64,000 nucleotides of DNA from Leptospira wolffii serovar Khorat str. Khorat-H2 (GTDB lineage: Bacteria > Spirochaetota > Leptospiria > Leptospirales > Leptospiraceae). The stretch is from assembly GCF_000306115.2 (NCBI RefSeq), contig NZ_AKWX02000004.1, positions 62,001 through 126,000 on the forward strand. Direction: 5' to 3'. Below the pieces are notes generated by a model. The model ran no database searches, was not told the DNA's origin, and saw only the letters and a program-made list of their open reading frames with translations. The position numbers and the translations under genes are program-made. Every line of letters starts with the position of its first letter. Position 1 is the first letter of the stretch. Positions 53,892-64,000 of this stretch are shown here, piece after piece.

Positions 53892-55064
53892 ATGCGAATG
53901 TTTCTTTCGACGTTCTATTTAGTTCTAATTTCCCAAGGAATATTCCATTGTAGTTCTAACAAAAAGGAAACCCCCGAAGAAATTCGCAAGAAACAGTTTT
54001 CTTCTTTGACTACCTTTTATTCCGGTAAGGAAGGAAACGGCTTCGAGACTCCGGACCCCAAAGCTCCCGTCGTTTCCCATTTTCATAAAGATCAAAAAAT
54101 TAAAATTATAGAATCTTTCACGGATCCACGTAGAAATCTTTTCGGTTGGATTTTAGTACAGGATGAGTTCGGAAAAGAATCCTGGATTCGGAGAGAATCG
54201 ATCGGAGCAAGGTTACAATCAAACGAAGGAATCGGAGAAATTTATTCTCCGGGAAGAGTTTTCGATGATGGAAGTTCAGAATCGGCGCATCCGGGGGAGA
54301 ATCTGGGATTGACGCTGGAATTTTTCCTCCAAAAAGGGGAGATCTATTCTTTCGGCCATTGGGAAAAGAAAAAATACAGGCAATTTTCCGTAGGCTCCAA
54401 GGAGAAGCTCAAATACTTTTCAGAATCTAGGAATGCCGTTTTAGACATAGCGAAAGCTAGACGATTGGGCGAAAAGGATGACGGAAATCTGGGCTGTTGG
54501 TTCGGGTATAAATACCGTGCTAAATCGGAAATTCCTCCGGAAGAGATCCGCCTTAAGGACATCGTATATAAAGGCGACATCCAACCTAAGCTGATAACCG
54601 GCGAATTGCAATTTTCGATTAAGGACGAATTACTCATCGATCGGATTCTCAAAATTGCGGAAGAATTGAGACCGTATTCGAAGATCGAGGAAATAAGACG
54701 AAATGACGATTTGCGTCCTTGGAAATGCGAGAGCGACCATTGCCATACGGCTATCTGGAAACTTCCGAATAAAACGTATCTCTTTGTGACCTTGGAGAAT
54801 AGGACCGGTCCCGGCGTTCAGTCCTTATTCCTAATCGTGTCGATAGAGAAAGGAATCGAGAAGGTGATATTTTATCATTTCGATCAAGGTTCGGAAACCA
54901 AGGCTCTTTTTTTTAGTCGTCTGACCGATATAGACGGGGACGGTGTTCCTGAACTTTGGTTGAGCGATGAAAATTCCCAAGGAGAATCGTTTATTATGAA
55001 ATTCTTTCTACTCGAAAAAGACCTGCTACTACCTTTGGGGAAAAGATATTGGACTGGGTGTTAG
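53892..55064 (+). CDS. Hypothetical lipoprotein with SH3-like and FG-GAP-like parts
   Basis: A 390-residue protein with lipobox GIFHC (Cys20). Residues about 50-105 (YSGKEGNGFETPDPKAPVV, IIESFTDPRRNLFGWILVQDEFGKESWIRRE) look like a bacterial SH3 domain. Near the C-terminus DIDGDGVPELWLSDENSQGES resembles a Ca-binding FG-GAP-type repeat. A CESDHCH motif near 279 could be a disulfide. It may bind peptidoglycan or a partner at the envelope; the function is unknown. Preceded by TTAGAGG. Confidence 0.8.
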   Translation: MRMFLSTFYLVLISQGIFHCSSNKKETPEEIRKKQFSSLTTFYSGKEGNGFETPDPKAPVVSHFHKDQKIKIIESFTDPRRNLFGWILVQDEFGKESWIRRESIGARLQSNEGIGEIYSPGRVFDDGSSESAHPGENLGLTLEFFLQKGEIYSFGHWEKKKYRQFSVGSKEKLKYFSESRNAVLDIAKARRLGEKDDGNLGCWFGYKYRAKSEIPPEEIRLKDIVYKGDIQPKLITGELQFSIKDELLIDRILKIAEELRPYSKIEEIRRNDDLRPWKCESDHCHTAIWKLPNKTYLFVTLENRTGPGVQSLFLIVSIEKGIEKVIFYHFDQGSETKALFFSRLTDIDGDGVPELWLSDENSQGESFIMKFFLLEKDLLLPLGKRYWTGC

Positions 55065-55092
55065 TTTTCCCTCATCTCTTTCGTAAATGTAT

Positions 55093-55905
55093 ATGCCCTT
55101 CTTAAAGATCACCAAGAAAAACGCGGAGTTTCAGGTAATCCAGGCCTTGAAAGAGAATCGCGTCAAGAGAAGCCAATCCCATGAAATCTTCGTGGAAGGA
55201 ATCGAGGTCATCAAACAACTTATACGAACCGATCGAAAAATCACCAGAATCATCGTTAAGGATAGGGAGAATATTTCGAATTGGGCCAAGGACCTGATCG
55301 AGTCGCACAAAAACGCAAAAATCATAGAAATGGCGCCTGAGTTGTACAATGAGCTTTGCGATAAATCCGAGCCTTCGGAACTCGTCGTCACCGCGTTTCA
55401 TTCTTCTCTTGCGCTGGAGGATTTGGTTCTTCCTGCAAATCCTTTTTACGTTCTATTCGATAGACCGAGCGATACGGGAAATTTCGGATCCTTTCTTAGG
55501 TCGGCTGACGCTTTCCGAGTGGATGCAATTTTCGTAATGGGTCATGGGATCGATATTTACGAACCGAAAGTATTAAGATCCAGTTTGGGTAGCGTATTTC
55601 ATCAGAAGATCGTTTCCTTGGAATCCTTCGAGATCCTACAAAAATTTCTTTCGGAGGAGAAATCCAGGATTTCTTTACGAGTGATCGGTACGGATTCGAA
55701 AGGTTCTGTTTCTCTTTCCGAAACGAAATTGCAGAGGCCGATTTGTATGATACTCGGTAACGAGGCCAAGGGTATGAGCGTGAAGTTACAATCCTTATGC
55801 GACGAAATCGTTTCCATTCCTTTGGACGGAAACGTGAATTCTTTGAATGTGGCCTCTGCCGCTTCGATTTTTATGTGGGACGTTTTTCGGAATAGCCGGA
55901 CTTAA
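55093..55905 (+). CDS. SpoU/TrmH-family RNA 2'-O-methyltransferase
   Basis: A 270-residue SPOUT methyltransferase that acts on rRNA or tRNA ribose. The start may be the ATG at 55093 or 55087. The N-terminal part is an L30e-like substrate-binding region (FVEGIEVIKQLIRTDRKITRIIV), and the C-terminal part is the knotted domain: RPSDTGNFGSFLRSADAF, then ICMILGNEAKGMS and IPLDGNVNSLNVASAASIF. All three SpoU motifs are seen. The precise site modified is unknown. Confidence 0.92.
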   Translation: MPFLKITKKNAEFQVIQALKENRVKRSQSHEIFVEGIEVIKQLIRTDRKITRIIVKDRENISNWAKDLIESHKNAKIIEMAPELYNELCDKSEPSELVVTAFHSSLALEDLVLPANPFYVLFDRPSDTGNFGSFLRSADAFRVDAIFVMGHGIDIYEPKVLRSSLGSVFHQKIVSLESFEILQKFLSEEKSRISLRVIGTDSKGSVSLSETKLQRPICMILGNEAKGMSVKLQSLCDEIVSIPLDGNVNSLNVASAASIFMWDVFRNSRT

Positions 55906-55931
55906 GGGGAATCGGGTGGCGCCGAAGAACC

Positions 55932-56981
55932 TTAGTCCTCCATATCCCAGAAAAAGTCCTTATTCGTAAGTTCTTCTTCCCGGGCGAAGCTTGTGTCGGA
56001 TTCTTTTTCTTCCCTGGTTTCCGGAAGATCGTAAGCCAGTCTTTCCAGGTCGTTCGTTTCTTTTTCCCAGTACTCGTCCGTCCCGAAATGAGGGAATGCG
56101 TTTGGAAAAGAGGGATCCTCCCATCGTTTTGCAATCCATGCGGAATAATGAATGTATCTTAGCCCTCTTAAAGGTTCTACAAGATCGAACCAGGAGTCAG
56201 AGAATTCCCGAAACTCCCTATATCCTTCCAGAAAAAGTTGCCTTTCATAATCCGCTCTTTTGTCTCCAAACGGCAAAAGCATCCAAAGATCCTGGATGGC
56301 CGGTCCGGTCACGAAATCGTCGAAGTCTATGAAACAGAATCCGTTTGCGGTCAGTATAAGGTTTCCCTTATGGCAATCTCCGTGTATCCTATGCACCGGG
56401 ACGTTGCAGGAGATTTCGGAATAGGTCTGGAAGATTCTTCTCGCTGCGGCTTCGTATCTGGAATGTAGAAATTTGGGAAGGAACTCCTTCTCTTTCAGAA
56501 ATTGGAGGGGAATCTCTCCGAAATTGCGGATATCCAGATTTAAGCGATGCGCGGACGGTTTGGATTCTCCTATATTATGGATTCTGGCTAGTAACCTTCC
56601 CAGAATGGGAAGGTTCTCTTGGCTAAGTTCTTCTACGAGTCTTCCCTTCTGCAAGGGCCATAAGGTATAATAGATTCCCTTAGTTTCCCGGACCGTGACC
56701 CCGTTTTCCAACTGTAAAGGAGCGATTACGGGGATCTCGGAATCCTCCAACTCTTTTAGAAAACCATGTTCTTCTAATATTTGGTCCAGAGTCCAACGTC
56801 CCGGTCTGTAGAATTTTACGATAATCCGTCCGCCTTCTTCCAGTCCCACATCGTAAACGCGATTTTCCAGGCTGTTTAGTGCCAGACAATGACCGGAAAC
56901 GGGAAAGCCCGCGTCTTCCACCGCTGTCAGGACGGAATCTATATCCAATCGATTATAGAATTCTTTTCCGGGGATCTCCAT
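55932..56981 (-). CDS. srkA: Stress response Ser/Thr kinase SrkA (YihE family)
   Basis: A 349-residue small-molecule-kinase-fold protein. Key motifs: IIVKFYRPGRWT (ATP lysine), VHRIHGDCHKGNLILT (catalytic loop), FIDFDDFVTGPAIQDLWMLL (metal Asp), and the C-terminal LRYIHYSAWIAKRWEDPSFP that is distinctive of SrkA. In E. coli this kinase protects against stress-induced death. It starts 5 bases after the DUF115 gene on the same strand, giving an operon. Confidence 0.94.
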   Translation of the reverse strand: MEIPGKEFYNRLDIDSVLTAVEDAGFPVSGHCLALNSLENRVYDVGLEEGGRIIVKFYRPGRWTLDQILEEHGFLKELEDSEIPVIAPLQLENGVTVRETKGIYYTLWPLQKGRLVEELSQENLPILGRLLARIHNIGESKPSAHRLNLDIRNFGEIPLQFLKEKEFLPKFLHSRYEAAARRIFQTYSEISCNVPVHRIHGDCHKGNLILTANGFCFIDFDDFVTGPAIQDLWMLLPFGDKRADYERQLFLEGYREFREFSDSWFDLVEPLRGLRYIHYSAWIAKRWEDPSFPNAFPHFGTDEYWEKETNDLERLAYDLPETREEKESDTSFAREEELTNKDFFWDMED

Positions 56982-56986
56982 GGCAG

Positions 56987-58810
56987 CTAGTCTCCTACCA
57001 GAAGTTTTCTTCTCAAGCTGGAAAATTCCTTTAAGATTGCTCCTAAGAATAATTGCACCTTGCGAGGCTCGTCCAATTTGTCCTTATGTCGAAGAATGTA
57101 AACTTCCGTTTTTCGAATCAAATAGCGTAGGTCTTCCCAATTCCCCAGCTCTTTTCTAAAGAGTTCCAAAAGATCCGCGTAACTATTCTCTTTTCTCTCA
57201 GGTTTTGCGAACTCGGAATGGATTCTATCCAGAGTGTCCAGTAACTCTTTCTTAAATTTGGTAGGAGATCCTACAAGAGTCTCCTGCAGATTTTCAGGTG
57301 TCCAGGCTGGGAATTCTTTCCAAAAGCTGCCATGGTCCGGAAAGCCGGATAGAATCCGACTCGCTTCTTCCGGTCCAATATTCTTCACATTCTCTATTTT
57401 TGCGCCTTGGGTGTTCACGTTATACACCGGAAAATCCAAGGAATTAGCGGATTCTTCGAACCAATGGCGATATAAATCCAGAACGTAATCGGTAAGCACT
57501 TCGGATCCTGTGACGGCAGGCACGTATCGGGTGTCCCTTTTTCGGACGATACTTTCGTTGATCTTTTCCAAACTAGTCCTACGGTTTAGAAGAGTCAGCC
57601 ATTTCTCGTTATGGTGGGTTCCAGTAGAATGGATCTCCCTACCCGAATAGGCCAGATCCTGTCCGACTAAAAAGCAAGGTTTGCAGCCTAATCCCCGCAA
57701 AAGATCGAATGCAGTCGTGGCGACGCTTCCTCCCGATTGCACGTCCCCGATGGGCCCTAGTAATGTCTCCGCGCTACGGCTTCCCGCAGTCGCCTCCCGC
57801 TTCAATTCTCCGGATGCGTCCACAAGATACTTTGCGGTAAGACTATGCACCACGGATTTAAATTTCAAATTTCTTAATATGGGAGGAGAGCTAACTAAGT
57901 CCGCAAAAAGAGGAATTTCGGAGGTATCCTCTCCTAAAAAATGGAATACGGAATGGGTTTGGGCGTCCAGAGTCATGACTCCGTCCGGAACGATTCCGTG
58001 TTTTAGCAATACTTTTAGGGAAGTGTCGCAGGACATTATGAAAACTTTATTTTGTACGGACCGGATCCATTCGCATTGTCGTCTGAGGTTCGGTCCCGCC
58101 GAAACGAGAAGAGAAGGAACCCCTTCGAATTTTCCTTTTAAGGATTCGATTCTCGTCCTGGGATTGAAGGAAGAAAGATAATTTGCGGTATTCACTAAGG
58201 AATTTTTTACCCAGATTCTTTCGAATTCGAATTTGGTGAGTAGATCGCTCATTTTAGAGGACAGAATCTTTTTCAAACGTATATCTATCTCGGCGTAGAA
58301 TACTTCGTCCGTGGAAATGCTTGCGGCATTTCGCAACACTCTGATTCCGGAAACTCTTTCCACGGGTAGGGATTCTATATAATTCCAAAGAAGAGGGAGA
58401 GAAGATTCTCCTAAGAACAAATGCCTTCCCGGAATTTCCATAACAGGCTCGAGCCACTCGTTCCAAAGTGGAAATAGAAGATCTTTTTCCCGGTCGATGA
58501 GAAGTAGGATCTGCCCCGGTTCCAATTTGGAATGTACTTCTCGGATGAGATGAGGGTTCCCGAGGCCTAGTATCGCCACTAAATCCGTGGATTGGATGGA
58601 AACAGAATCGGTTTGCCTTTTTGCTTGAGTGAAAGGCGCTACGGAACTTGCCAAAGCACGTCCGTCTCTAGAAAGAAAAAATTCTTTCGGATTCTTTGCC
58701 GCCTCTAAGCGAAAGCGGGAAGGATCCGCAGGGGCTTCCTGGAAATATAGACGGAGGTAGGGTTTTTTCCCGAATATTTCTCTTGTTTTTTCCGGGAGAT
58801 CGTGAGACAT
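56987..58810 (-). CDS. DUF115 (Maf/MptE-like) glycosyltransferase-type protein
   Basis: A 607-residue protein, starting at the ATG at 58810, which follows AGGAG; the longer in-frame start at 58879 would reach into the smc promoter side and is not needed. The core (about 250-480) is DUF115: VSAGPNLRRQCEWIRSVQN, IMSCDTSLKVLLKHGIVPDGVMTLDAQ, GGSVATTAFDLLRGLGCKPCFLVGQDLAYSGREIH. In Campylobacter such proteins (Maf) take part in flagellin glycosylation. A motility or glycosylation role here is inference. Confidence 0.85.
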   Translation of the reverse strand: MSHDLPEKTREIFGKKPYLRLYFQEAPADPSRFRLEAAKNPKEFFLSRDGRALASSVAPFTQAKRQTDSVSIQSTDLVAILGLGNPHLIREVHSKLEPGQILLLIDREKDLLFPLWNEWLEPVMEIPGRHLFLGESSLPLLWNYIESLPVERVSGIRVLRNAASISTDEVFYAEIDIRLKKILSSKMSDLLTKFEFERIWVKNSLVNTANYLSSFNPRTRIESLKGKFEGVPSLLVSAGPNLRRQCEWIRSVQNKVFIMSCDTSLKVLLKHGIVPDGVMTLDAQTHSVFHFLGEDTSEIPLFADLVSSPPILRNLKFKSVVHSLTAKYLVDASGELKREATAGSRSAETLLGPIGDVQSGGSVATTAFDLLRGLGCKPCFLVGQDLAYSGREIHSTGTHHNEKWLTLLNRRTSLEKINESIVRKRDTRYVPAVTGSEVLTDYVLDLYRHWFEESANSLDFPVYNVNTQGAKIENVKNIGPEEASRILSGFPDHGSFWKEFPAWTPENLQETLVGSPTKFKKELLDTLDRIHSEFAKPERKENSYADLLELFRKELGNWEDLRYLIRKTEVYILRHKDKLDEPRKVQLFLGAILKEFSSLRRKLLVGD

Positions 58811-58887
58811 AATACTCCTAGGCATTCCAGAGTCTGCCCGATTCTGGTCACTTGCAATCAATTTCCCATAGAAACACAAAAAACCAT

Positions 58888-61671
58888 ATGTATCTGAAAA
58901 GCCTGAATATTGTTGGATTCAAGACCTTCGCGGACGAGACGGAAGTCATTCTCGATCCGGGATTTACCGCAGTCGTAGGACCTAATGGTTCCGGTAAATC
59001 GAATATAGTCGACGCATTAAAATGGGTCTTCGGAGAAAAATCCGCCAAGGGACTCCGCGGGGACAAGATGGATGATGTCATCTTCCACGGTTCCGAAGCT
59101 CGCAAGCCCGCGGGCTACGCCGAAGTCAGCGTGGTCTTCGATAATTCTTCCAAACTCATTAAGATGGATTATCCCACCATCAAATTGACCCGCAGATTGT
59201 ACGCGGACGGAAATAACGAATATCTAATCAACGATTCCAGAGTACAAAGAAAGGAAATCGAAAAGATTCTACTAGATACCGGTATCGGTAAATCCAGTTA
59301 CTCCATTATGGAGCAAGGTAAGGTGGATCGTATTCTTCACTCCAAGCCAGAGGAAAGGAGGCTGATCTTCGAAGAAGCCGCCGGAATTTCCCGCTTCAAG
59401 ATGGAAAGGCAGGAAGCCTTAAAGAAACTTTCCGACACCAACCAGAACCTTCTTCGCATCCAAGACATCATGAATACCATGAAGAAAGAAATGGAGGTCA
59501 AGGAGAAGCAAGCGGAAAAAGCGGAGGAATATTTCCGATTGAAGCAGGAATTGGACGAGACCGATAAGGTGATCCGTTTTCTGAAATTCGATACTCTTAC
59601 CCGTAAACATTCCAATTCCGAGAACGAACTGAAAGAGATCAAGGAGAAGAACCGTGTTCTCTTGGAGAGAATCTCCTCCGAGACGGGAAGGATCGAGCTC
59701 CTGGATTCTCAAAAATCCGAATTAGAGAAGAAGGTGGCGGAGATCGACAAAAAACTCCTGGACCACCTGACTCAGACTCAGATCCAAAAAGACAAGGTCG
59801 AAAGCAATAAGGGCATTATCCAGGATTATGTGGATCGGATCGCCGAGATCCGAGAGACTCTTTCCAAAGAGGAATCCTCCCAGAGCATCCTGCAGATCGA
59901 AAAAGAAAAGCTGGAAAAAGAAGCGATCGATCTAGAGGGAGAAATCAAGAGCCTGGAAGTCGGGATAGAAGAATTAAGAAAAAATAAAATTCTTCTAGAG
60001 GCAAAGATCGAAGGGGAAAATACCTCCATCCAGGAAAAAGAAATACGGATCCAATCCAACGACAAACGTCATGTGGAACTCCGGGATAGACTTAAAGAAG
60101 TCATCTACGATCTTATCAGCCAATTGGAGTCCCGTAAAAAGGAGGCTCTCGCCACCGAAGAGGAGAGAAATCGTTTAAAGGACGTGCTACTTTCCGAAGC
60201 GGACCGTATCCATTCCGTGAGTGAGGAACTCCGAAAAACTTTAAGCGGGTCCTATCACGAGGAAAATGCAAACCAGGCCTCGGTTCTTGTCGAATCTCTG
60301 CAAACGGAACCTTTCCGCGCCCGTTTGGGAGAATATTTCTCCTTAGAGGACAGTATCCGAAGCATGCTATTCGATCGGGACGGCTTCCTTTCTCAGAAGG
60401 AAGGCTTGGATCAGGAGATAGAGGACTTGATTCTGGAAAATGAGAATCATACCCGCTCCATCAAAGAATCCGGAATCACCATCGAAACCCTTAGGGAAGA
60501 GGTGGAAAGTATCCGGGAAAAAATCGTATTCTTAGAAAAACGAATCCTGGAATTGAATTCCGAACGAAATTCCAAGGTGGAGGGAGCCAAGTCCCTATCG
60601 GAAAGAATAGAAGAAGCCAGAAAAAGAATTCTTACGGCCCAAGAGTCCGAGAAGAATCATAACTCCAAAAAATCGGAGTTCGAAAAGGAAGTCGCGGAGT
60701 TAGAGCAGCAAATCGAGAATCGTTACAACGAATTCTTGGAAATGAGCCGCGCTTTGGATTCGGAAAAGGAAGCACTGCGCAATATCGTAAAGGAAATCCA
60801 AGGACTCAAAAACGAGATCCAAAGAAACCAGGAAGATTATAAGAATCTGTTCCCCATTCTCACCGAAAAAGAAAAGGCCGTTTCCGTCTTCAAGGTGCAA
60901 TTGGAATCCTTCTCCGAAGAACTCTATAACGATTATTCCATCTCCGAACAGGAATTGTCCGACGAATTCAAGGACAGGAAAGTAGAGAAGGGAGAAAGCG
61001 AAAGCAAACTGAAACGATTGAAATCCGAGATCCAACTACTCGGTTCCATCAATCCTCTCTCCATCGAAGAATATCGTAACGTTAAGGAAATTTACGAGCA
61101 CCATAGGACCCAAAAAGAGGATATCGAAAAGTCCAAAAACGATATCGCGGAGATTCTAAAGAACATCAACGAGGAATCCGAAAAGCTTTTCCGGGAGACC
61201 TTCGAAAAGATCCGGGAGAATTTCCAGGAAACCTTCTCCACCTTATTCAACGGGGGTAGAGCGCTTTTAGAACTCGTGGATGCGGAAGATAGTTTGAACG
61301 CGGGCATTGAGATCATGGCGGAACCTCCCGGCAAGCATGTGCAGAACCTAAGGCTACTCTCCGGAGGAGAAAAATCCTTAACTGCAATCGCTCTATTATT
61401 CGCGATTTATATGGTGAAACCTTCTCCTTTCTGCTTTCTGGACGAGATCGATGCGGCTCTGGACGAGGCAAATAAGCTTCGCTTTTGCCAGATCCTGGAT
61501 AAGTTCAAGGACAAGTCCCAGTTCGTGGTCATCACTCACGCCCAGTCCACCATCCATCGTGCCAACTCCATTTTCGGAGTCACGAACGAGGAGCCTGGGA
61601 TTTCTAAGATCATCAGTCTTAGATTGGACCAAGCCAGGGATTTCTCCGGCAAGGTCACCGAAGCGGTTTAG
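58888..61671 (+). CDS. smc: Chromosome segregation ATPase SMC, short form
   Basis: A 927-residue coiled-coil ATPase. Start at the ATG 58888 ([17 protein letters not shown]); an in-frame TTG 12 codons upstream is not needed. The N-terminal head has Walker A GPNGSGKS (31-38) and the R-loop; the C-terminal head has the signature LSGGE (824-828), Walker [18 protein letters not shown] and a D-loop. Between them lie two long coiled-coil arms. A typical hinge (about 150 residues) could not be found; only a short region around 440-500 interrupts the coils. Full-length SMC is usually about 1,180 residues. Divergent from the DUF115 gene. Confidence 0.93.
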   Translation: MYLKSLNIVGFKTFADETEVILDPGFTAVVGPNGSGKSNIVDALKWVFGEKSAKGLRGDKMDDVIFHGSEARKPAGYAEVSVVFDNSSKLIKMDYPTIKLTRRLYADGNNEYLINDSRVQRKEIEKILLDTGIGKSSYSIMEQGKVDRILHSKPEERRLIFEEAAGISRFKMERQEALKKLSDTNQNLLRIQDIMNTMKKEMEVKEKQAEKAEEYFRLKQELDETDKVIRFLKFDTLTRKHSNSENELKEIKEKNRVLLERISSETGRIELLDSQKSELEKKVAEIDKKLLDHLTQTQIQKDKVESNKGIIQDYVDRIAEIRETLSKEESSQSILQIEKEKLEKEAIDLEGEIKSLEVGIEELRKNKILLEAKIEGENTSIQEKEIRIQSNDKRHVELRDRLKEVIYDLISQLESRKKEALATEEERNRLKDVLLSEADRIHSVSEELRKTLSGSYHEENANQASVLVESLQTEPFRARLGEYFSLEDSIRSMLFDRDGFLSQKEGLDQEIEDLILENENHTRSIKESGITIETLREEVESIREKIVFLEKRILELNSERNSKVEGAKSLSERIEEARKRILTAQESEKNHNSKKSEFEKEVAELEQQIENRYNEFLEMSRALDSEKEALRNIVKEIQGLKNEIQRNQEDYKNLFPILTEKEKAVSVFKVQLESFSEELYNDYSISEQELSDEFKDRKVEKGESESKLKRLKSEIQLLGSINPLSIEEYRNVKEIYEHHRTQKEDIEKSKNDIAEILKNINEESEKLFRETFEKIRENFQETFSTLFNGGRALLELVDAEDSLNAGIEIMAEPPGKHVQNLRLLSGGEKSLTAIALLFAIYMVKPSPFCFLDEIDAALDEANKLRFCQILDKFKDKSQFVVITHAQSTIHRANSIFGVTNEEPGISKIISLRLDQARDFSGKVTEAV

Positions 61672-61680
61672 AATTTTGGA

Positions 61681-62484
61681 ATGGAAGCGAAAAATTTCCA
61701 GGATCCCTTAATCATCGGAGGAAGGACATTCGGTTCCCGCTTATTTCTGGGAACGGGAAAGTTTCCTTCCGGACAATTCTTAGCCGACGCGATTCGGCTC
61801 TCCGAAACGGAGGTAGTCACGGTCGCATTGCGCCGCGTAGATATGGAATCTTCCGAGGATGATATTCTTTCCCGGATCGATCGAGACAAGATCCTACTCT
61901 TACCCAATACGAGCGGGGCGAGAAATGCGGAAGAAGCCGTCCGGTTGGCGAGACTTTCCCGGGAACTAGGGGGAGGAGATTGGTTAAAGCTGGAAGTCAC
62001 TCCGGATCCGGTCTACCTTCTTCCCGATCCGGTGGAAACTCTGAAAGCCGCGGAGATTTTGGTGAAAGAGGGCTTCCATATTCTTCCCTATATCAACGCG
62101 GATCCGATTCTATGTAAACATCTGGAAGAAGTCGGTTGCGTCACCGTTATGCCTCTAGGTTCTCCTATAGGAACGAACCAAGGAATCCGCACCAGGGCGA
62201 ACCTCGAAATCATAATCGAACAATCTAATATTCCCGTTGTGGTGGATGCCGGGCTCGGGCAACCTTCTCATGCCGCCGATGCGATGGAGATGGGAGCGGA
62301 TGCGGTTCTTGTGAACACCGCGATCGCAATCGCTTCCGATCCTGGGCAGATCGCTTACGCTTTTCGCTTAGCGACGGAAGCGGGTAGGATCTCCTACAAG
62401 AACGGAGCGGGAAGAAAGGCTTCCCTCCGAACGGCAAGAGCTTCCAGCCCCTTGACAGGGTTCCTGGAAGAAGAGACCCGTTGA
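61681..62484 (+). CDS. thiG: Thiazole synthase ThiG
   Basis: A 267-residue TIM-barrel enzyme that builds the thiazole of thiamine. It has [14 protein letters not shown] at the N-terminus, [22 protein letters not shown] (the Schiff-base Lys), and the phosphate loop [12 protein letters not shown]. Starts 9 bases after smc; overlaps thiH by 4 bases. No TPP riboswitch is present, so thiamine control at this point is not evident. ThiS and ThiF are not in the window. Confidence 0.97.
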   Translation: MEAKNFQDPLIIGGRTFGSRLFLGTGKFPSGQFLADAIRLSETEVVTVALRRVDMESSEDDILSRIDRDKILLLPNTSGARNAEEAVRLARLSRELGGGDWLKLEVTPDPVYLLPDPVETLKAAEILVKEGFHILPYINADPILCKHLEEVGCVTVMPLGSPIGTNQGIRTRANLEIIIEQSNIPVVVDAGLGQPSHAADAMEMGADAVLVNTAIAIASDPGQIAYAFRLATEAGRISYKNGAGRKASLRTARASSPLTGFLEEETR

Positions 62485-63629
62485 TGTATACGGAAGTCTT
62501 TGAACGCCTTTCTTTTAAAGAGGCGATCGAAAGGGTACTTTCCAAAAACAAGAAGGACATTGAAGCGGCTCTGGATCTTTCCGCTTCCGGCAGGCCTCTC
62601 GATTTCGAGAATTATCTTTCCCTTCTTTCTCCTGAGGCGGACACATATTTGGAGGAGATGGCGGAGTTCTCGCTTTCCTGGACTCGGAAGAGATTCGGAA
62701 AGACGGTATCCCTTTATATGCCTCTTTATCTCTCCAACGAATGCAGATCTTCCTGCGTTTATTGCGGATTCAGTTTCGAGAATAAGATTCCTCGTAAGAC
62801 GCTTAACGAAGAAGAGATACACGCGGAAGCGAAAGCGGTAAGAGCCAAGGGGATCCGACATATACTCTTGCTAACGGGAGAGGATTATTCCAAGACAAGC
62901 GTTTCGTATCTGGTTTCGGCGATCGGAATTTTAAAAGGATACTTCGATTCTATTTCAGTGGAAATCTATCCCATGGAAAAAGAAAATTATGAAATCTTAA
63001 TTCAATCCGGAACGGAAGGACTGGCCGTTTACCAGGAAACCTACGATCCGGAGACCTACGTTCTCTATCATCTACGCGGAATGAAGAAGAATATGCGCTA
63101 CCGTTTGGAGGCGCCGGACCGGGGAGGGATGGCGGGATTTCGCAGGATAGGAATCGGCGCTCTTCTCGGTCTTTCGAATCCTTACGGGGAAATGTTCCGA
63201 CTAGGAGAGCACGCGGAATATCTTTCCAAAAAATATTGGAGGACGACTATCCAAATCTCTCTTCCTAGGATGCGTCCTGCGGAGGGTGAATTCGATCGGA
63301 CAATTCCGGTGAAGGATCGGGAATACGTCCGGTTTCTTTTCGCGCTTCGTCTTTTTCTTCCCGATGCGGGGCTCGTGCAATCCACTAGGGAAACGCAAAA
63401 GCTTCGGAACCATCTTGTGGGAATGCCGATCACTCATATGTCCGTGGAATCCAGGACGGATCCGGGAGGGTATTCCGGAGGAAGAGAGCTCAAACAATTC
63501 GAAATAGAGGATTCTAGAAGCGTTTCGGAAATCGTAGAAATGTTAAGAAGTAAGGGACTGGATCCGGTAAGAAAGGATTTCGATCCGGCATTTTTGGGAG
63601 AGCCAAGATCGGCCCTCCCGAAGGCTTAG
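62481..63629 (+). CDS. thiH: 2-iminoacetate synthase ThiH
   Basis: A 382-residue radical-SAM enzyme that makes dehydroglycine from tyrosine for thiazole synthesis. The SAM cluster is C88-x3-C92-x2-C95 ([11 protein letters not shown]). Further motifs are [33 protein letters not shown] and YQETYD. Coupled to thiG by overlap. The pair implies an anaerobe-type route to dehydroglycine; an aerobic ThiO alternative was not seen here. Confidence 0.95.
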   Translation: MMYTEVFERLSFKEAIERVLSKNKKDIEAALDLSASGRPLDFENYLSLLSPEADTYLEEMAEFSLSWTRKRFGKTVSLYMPLYLSNECRSSCVYCGFSFENKIPRKTLNEEEIHAEAKAVRAKGIRHILLLTGEDYSKTSVSYLVSAIGILKGYFDSISVEIYPMEKENYEILIQSGTEGLAVYQETYDPETYVLYHLRGMKKNMRYRLEAPDRGGMAGFRRIGIGALLGLSNPYGEMFRLGEHAEYLSKKYWRTTIQISLPRMRPAEGEFDRTIPVKDREYVRFLFALRLFLPDAGLVQSTRETQKLRNHLVGMPITHMSVESRTDPGGYSGGRELKQFEIEDSRSVSEIVEMLRSKGLDPVRKDFDPAFLGEPRSALPKA

Positions 63630-63633
63630 TTTT

Positions 63634-63924
63634 TTATTTACTTTTGGATTTGTAAGTATCCATCAAGCAGCTATTGAAAGCGGTGCATTGGCCGGAATGA
63701 GTTTCATAGCATGCGGTAACCGCGCTATAATTTTTACGGCAAGTATTCAAGCAACCCGCGGTGACTTTCTTTTTCTCGTCTGCGCTCAGCTTTTTCTTGG
63801 TCTCTACACAACCGGAATAGAAATCGCAGATCTGGGTGCAGGCTTGGCTTTGAGCTCCGAGGCCGGAAGCGCCTATAAAACTTGCAACGATTAGAAAGAA
63901 AGAGATTAGGATTGTTTTTTTCAT
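63634..63924 (-). CDS. Small Cys-rich exported protein
   Basis: A 96-residue protein with a signal peptide (MKKTILISFFLIVASFIGASGLGAQ). The mature chain has eight cysteines (CTQICDFYSGC, GCLNTC, ACYETHSGQCTAFNSC), an even number suited to four disulfides. It matches a type of small Cys-rich protein common in Leptospira whose role is unknown. It converges on thiH and lies just after the partial tRNA, on the same strand. Confidence 0.8.
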   Translation of the reverse strand: MKKTILISFFLIVASFIGASGLGAQSQACTQICDFYSGCVETKKKLSADEKKKVTAGCLNTCRKNYSAVTACYETHSGQCTAFNSCLMDTYKSKSK

Positions 63925-63948
63925 AGGTGTGTCTTCTCCCGAGGAATC

Positions 63949-64000
<52 letters not shown>

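Noticed and set aside
58811..58879. Longer N-terminus for the DUF115 protein
   Set aside because: The ATG at 58810 has a proper AGGAG; the extension overlaps the smc upstream region and is not conserved-looking.
61672..61680. TPP riboswitch before thiG
   Set aside because: Only 9 bases separate smc and thiG.

Overview
This 64 kb window reads as a continuous piece of spirochaete chromosome, almost certainly from Leptospira (Leptospiraceae). The reasons are spirochaetal lipoprotein signals with relaxed lipoboxes (LSSC, LGSNC, LFQAC, LSFSC, GIFHC), frequent TTG start codons, Leptospira-style secreted small proteins (DUF3015 pair, 8-cysteine protein), a short SMC, a haem oxygenase with a Fur-like box, and several genes with no recognisable relatives outside that lineage. 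An intermediate-clade (P2) species is my guess; nothing here proves the species. No rRNA, insertion sequence, prophage, integrase or CRISPR array was seen. Gene density is high and most genes lie in tight operons.

Layout. 1-6.2 kb: envelope genes, namely the 5' part of an Lnb-type (DUF4105) periplasmic protein, two DUF3015 proteins behind a good promoter, three lipoproteins and a TPR protein. 6.4-11.2 kb: membrane pyrophosphatase (hppA), bifunctional NAD(P)H-hydrate repair enzyme, and a lipoprotein. 11.5-21.9 kb: the translation/RNA operon rimP-nusA-infB-rbfA-truB-rpsO-pnp, then an M16 protease and dut; infB carries a striking Gly/Gln/Tyr/Arg tandem repeat. 21.9-22.6 kb: a Phd/VapC toxin-antitoxin pair on the other strand. 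22.8-30.7 kb: ftsK, lolA, rodZ-like, rimO, pgsA, trpD. 30.7-37.9 kb: yajC, a Lys-rich membrane protein, secD, secF, then ribD, ribE, ribBA. 37.9-40.5 kb (minus): aminotransferase, prepilin peptidase, pdxH. 40.7-46.3 kb: a 1010-residue AAA-AAA-VWA protein with midasin-like architecture, then smpB, der, plsY. 46.4-49.6 kb: an orphan protein, a BASS-type transporter, a small protein with a terminator, and an EamA transporter. 49.6-53.2 kb (minus): EAL/YkuI_C protein with a small winged-helix-like partner, and haem oxygenase with an MFS transporter. 53.2-53.9 kb: non-coding by normal criteria but holding a probable gene relic. 53.9-63.9 kb: lipoprotein, SpoU methyltransferase, srkA and a DUF115 protein (minus), smc, thiG, thiH, a Cys-rich secreted protein, and the 3' part of a tRNA with a CAT anticodon at the right edge.

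How the genes work together. The core is housekeeping: ribosome assembly and initiation (rimP, infB, rbfA, truB, rpsO, rimO, der, smpB), RNA decay (pnp), chromosome handling (smc, ftsK), and protein export and lipoprotein sorting (yajC, secDF, lolA, Lnb-like), plus cofactor synthesis (riboflavin, PLP, thiazole). The least ordinary items are the infB repeat, the midasin-like protein beside smpB and der, the apparently hinge-less SMC, the hairpin covering the rpsO ribosome-binding region, the Fur-type box at the haem oxygenase promoter, and the gene relic at 53.3-53.7 kb. All assignments come from reading the sequence and remembered family motifs; no database search was run.
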